Shown: piece by piece, positions 4,999 through 5,481 of the stretch
Layout: each line of letters opens with the position of its first letter
Position numbering within the stretch: the stretch's first letter is position 1
Origin: Nitrososphaerota archaeon
GTDB taxonomy: Archaea; Thermoproteota; Bathyarchaeia; Bathyarchaeales; Bathycorpusculaceae
Direction of reading: 5' to 3'
Length of the DNA stretch: 5,481 bases
Assembly: GCA_031282985.1 (NCBI GenBank)
Contig: JAITCR010000070.1
Location: 1-5,481, forward strand
Made by a program: the position numbers and the translations under genes
The notes under the pieces: model-generated
What the model saw: the letters and a program-made list of their open reading frames with translations, nothing else
Databases searched by the model: none
What the model was told of the DNA's origin: nothing

Positions 4999-5285
4999 AT
5001 GGCGTTAGTGTCTGTAAAGTGTCCGCGTTGTGGAAGTGTAAAAATTGTGAAATTTGGCAGGCAATCTAATGGGCACAAAAGTATGCTTGTCGTAATGAGG
5101 AATGTTCACGTTCAGTGTTTCAACTTGACTACAAATACCCTGCTTGCGAGCCTAGTGTAAAGTTTCGTATTCTTGAAATGGCCATAAATGGTTCAGGAGT
5201 CCGCGACATCTCACGCGTACTCCACATAAGTGCAGATGTTGTTATTGATACGTTAAAAAAAAAGAAAACCGGAACCAACAGGTAA
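4999..5285 (+). pseudogene. insA: IS1 InsA-like protein, frameshifted
   Basis: ATG at 4999 begins MALVSVKCPRCGSVKIVKFG, with the first zinc-binding CxxC. The frame then breaks near 5079-5081 (one base missing) and continues as YACRNEECSRSVFQ, giving the second Cys pair (CxxxxC). Next come YPACEPSVKFRILEMAINGS and GVRDISRVLHISADVVIDTL, the helix-turn-helix of IS1 InsA. The frame ends at TAA 5283-5285. In IS1, InsA alone is a repressor that binds the ends, and the InsA-InsB fusion is the transposase. With the internal frameshift, neither can be made here. There is no strong ribosome site before the ATG (only gtgag about 6-10 nt upstream). Family assignment is firm. Confidence 0.85.
5255..5263 (+). 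promoter_or_regulatory. A9 slippery tract for -1 frameshifting between insA and insB
   Basis: Nine consecutive A residues followed by GAAAA lie at the end of the InsA frame. A -1 slip here leads from the InsA frame into the frame that continues as QVNLTHIKPRKDTSEIVIEL. This is where IS1 elements use an A-run to make the InsAB' transposase, so the site looks like a preserved recoding signal inside an otherwise broken element. Confidence 0.65.
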
Positions 5286-5481
5286 ATCTAACACACATTA
5301 AGCCCCGTAAAGATACCTCAGAAATCGTTATTGAACTTGTTTGCGTCGAAGAGGAGAGATGGATGAGATGGGGTCCTATGTTCATGATAAGGGGCATCAG
5401 TGTTGGCTTTGGCATGCAATAGATCACTGTTCTGGTGAGGTTTTGGCGTATACGTTTGAGCACGTGAGCATTGTGTTTTGG
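5258..5481 (+). pseudogene. insB: IS1 InsB-like transposase catalytic part, frameshifted and partial
   Basis: After the A-tract, the -1 frame reads QVNLTHIKPRKDTSEIVIEL and VCVEE, then breaks near 5354-5355 (one base missing) and resumes as EMDEMGSYVHDKGHQCWLWH and AIDHCSGEVLAYTF. The Asp at 5362-5364 (DEM.S motif) and the Asp at 5422-5424 (AID) are the first two acidic residues of the IS1 DDE triad. A further one-base loss near 5458 moves the last codons to a frame reading AREHCVL, as expected after FG in the family. The usual Trp of DEMW is Gly here, a single T-to-G change in its codon. The remaining C-terminus, with the last catalytic Glu, lies past the window end. Confidence 0.85.

Larger units (their letters stand above)
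4928..5481 (+). mobile_element. IS1-family element, 5' part, cut by the window end
   Basis: An IS1-type InsA (zinc finger plus helix-turn-helix) followed by the start of InsB is encoded on the plus strand from 4999 to the window end. The left edge is placed at 4928, where ggtggtgttcg recalls the GGTGNTG start of IS1-family ends, 71 bp before insA; this is a guess because the right end lies outside the window. Several frameshifts beyond the normal InsA/InsB shift show that it is inactive. Confidence 0.8.

Noticed and set aside
4854..5078. Minus-strand frame of 74 codons
   Set aside because: It is antisense to the IS1 InsA zinc-finger region, and its YKCVN repeats come from the 18-bp tandem repeat.
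5242..5463. Minus-strand frame of 73 codons
   Set aside because: It is antisense to IS1 InsB text with clear DEM, WLWHAID and GEVLAYTF motifs.

Overview
The window looks archaeal, of low to moderate G+C. The main evidence is an archaeal-type tRNA m1A57/58 methyltransferase (TrmI), a B12-type radical SAM protein of a kind I associate with archaea, TTG starts on both intact genes, a GAGG ribosome site and T-tract ends. A TACK archaeon such as a Bathyarchaeia member would fit, but that placement is inference from protein style.

Layout. Positions 1-150 are non-coding or decayed flank. Positions 151-1167 hold a complete but dead IS630-family element with 24-bp terminal inverted repeats (23/24 matching) and TA at each edge. 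Its transposase is broken by at least six frame changes. It has landed in the 3' end of another gene, whose last 35 or so codons survive at 1166-1273 and resemble the C-terminal tail of archaeal tyrosine-recombinase integrases. Positions 1382-2290 (+) are intact trmI. Positions 2287-3924 (-) are an intact 545-residue radical SAM protein. The two genes converge, overlap by 4 bp at their stop codons, and share a hairpin flanked by T-tracts on both strands. Positions 3925-4270 hold no gene I can support. Positions 4271-4766 are a second IS630-like element, internally deleted to about 0.5 kb, with 15/18 matching inverted repeats. Positions 4767-4927 are a short host segment with an 18-bp tandem repeat and a possible decayed minus-strand reading frame. 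From about 4928 to the window end there is an IS1-family element, also decayed, running off the edge.

The two intact genes are housekeeping (tRNA modification) and probably metabolic (radical SAM/cobalamin chemistry). They are not obviously linked in function. They form a preserved pair inside a graveyard of three transposable-element remnants and one interrupted integrase. Nearly every lesion in the remnants equals a one-base deletion, while 847 codons of the two host genes are clean, so the damage is probably real decay and not poor sequence. I did not find a convincing new defence or other multi-gene system. The most useful leads are the radical SAM protein of unknown substrate, the two IS630 elements with conserved ends and dead interiors, and the sharp keto/amino strand-bias switch shared by both.
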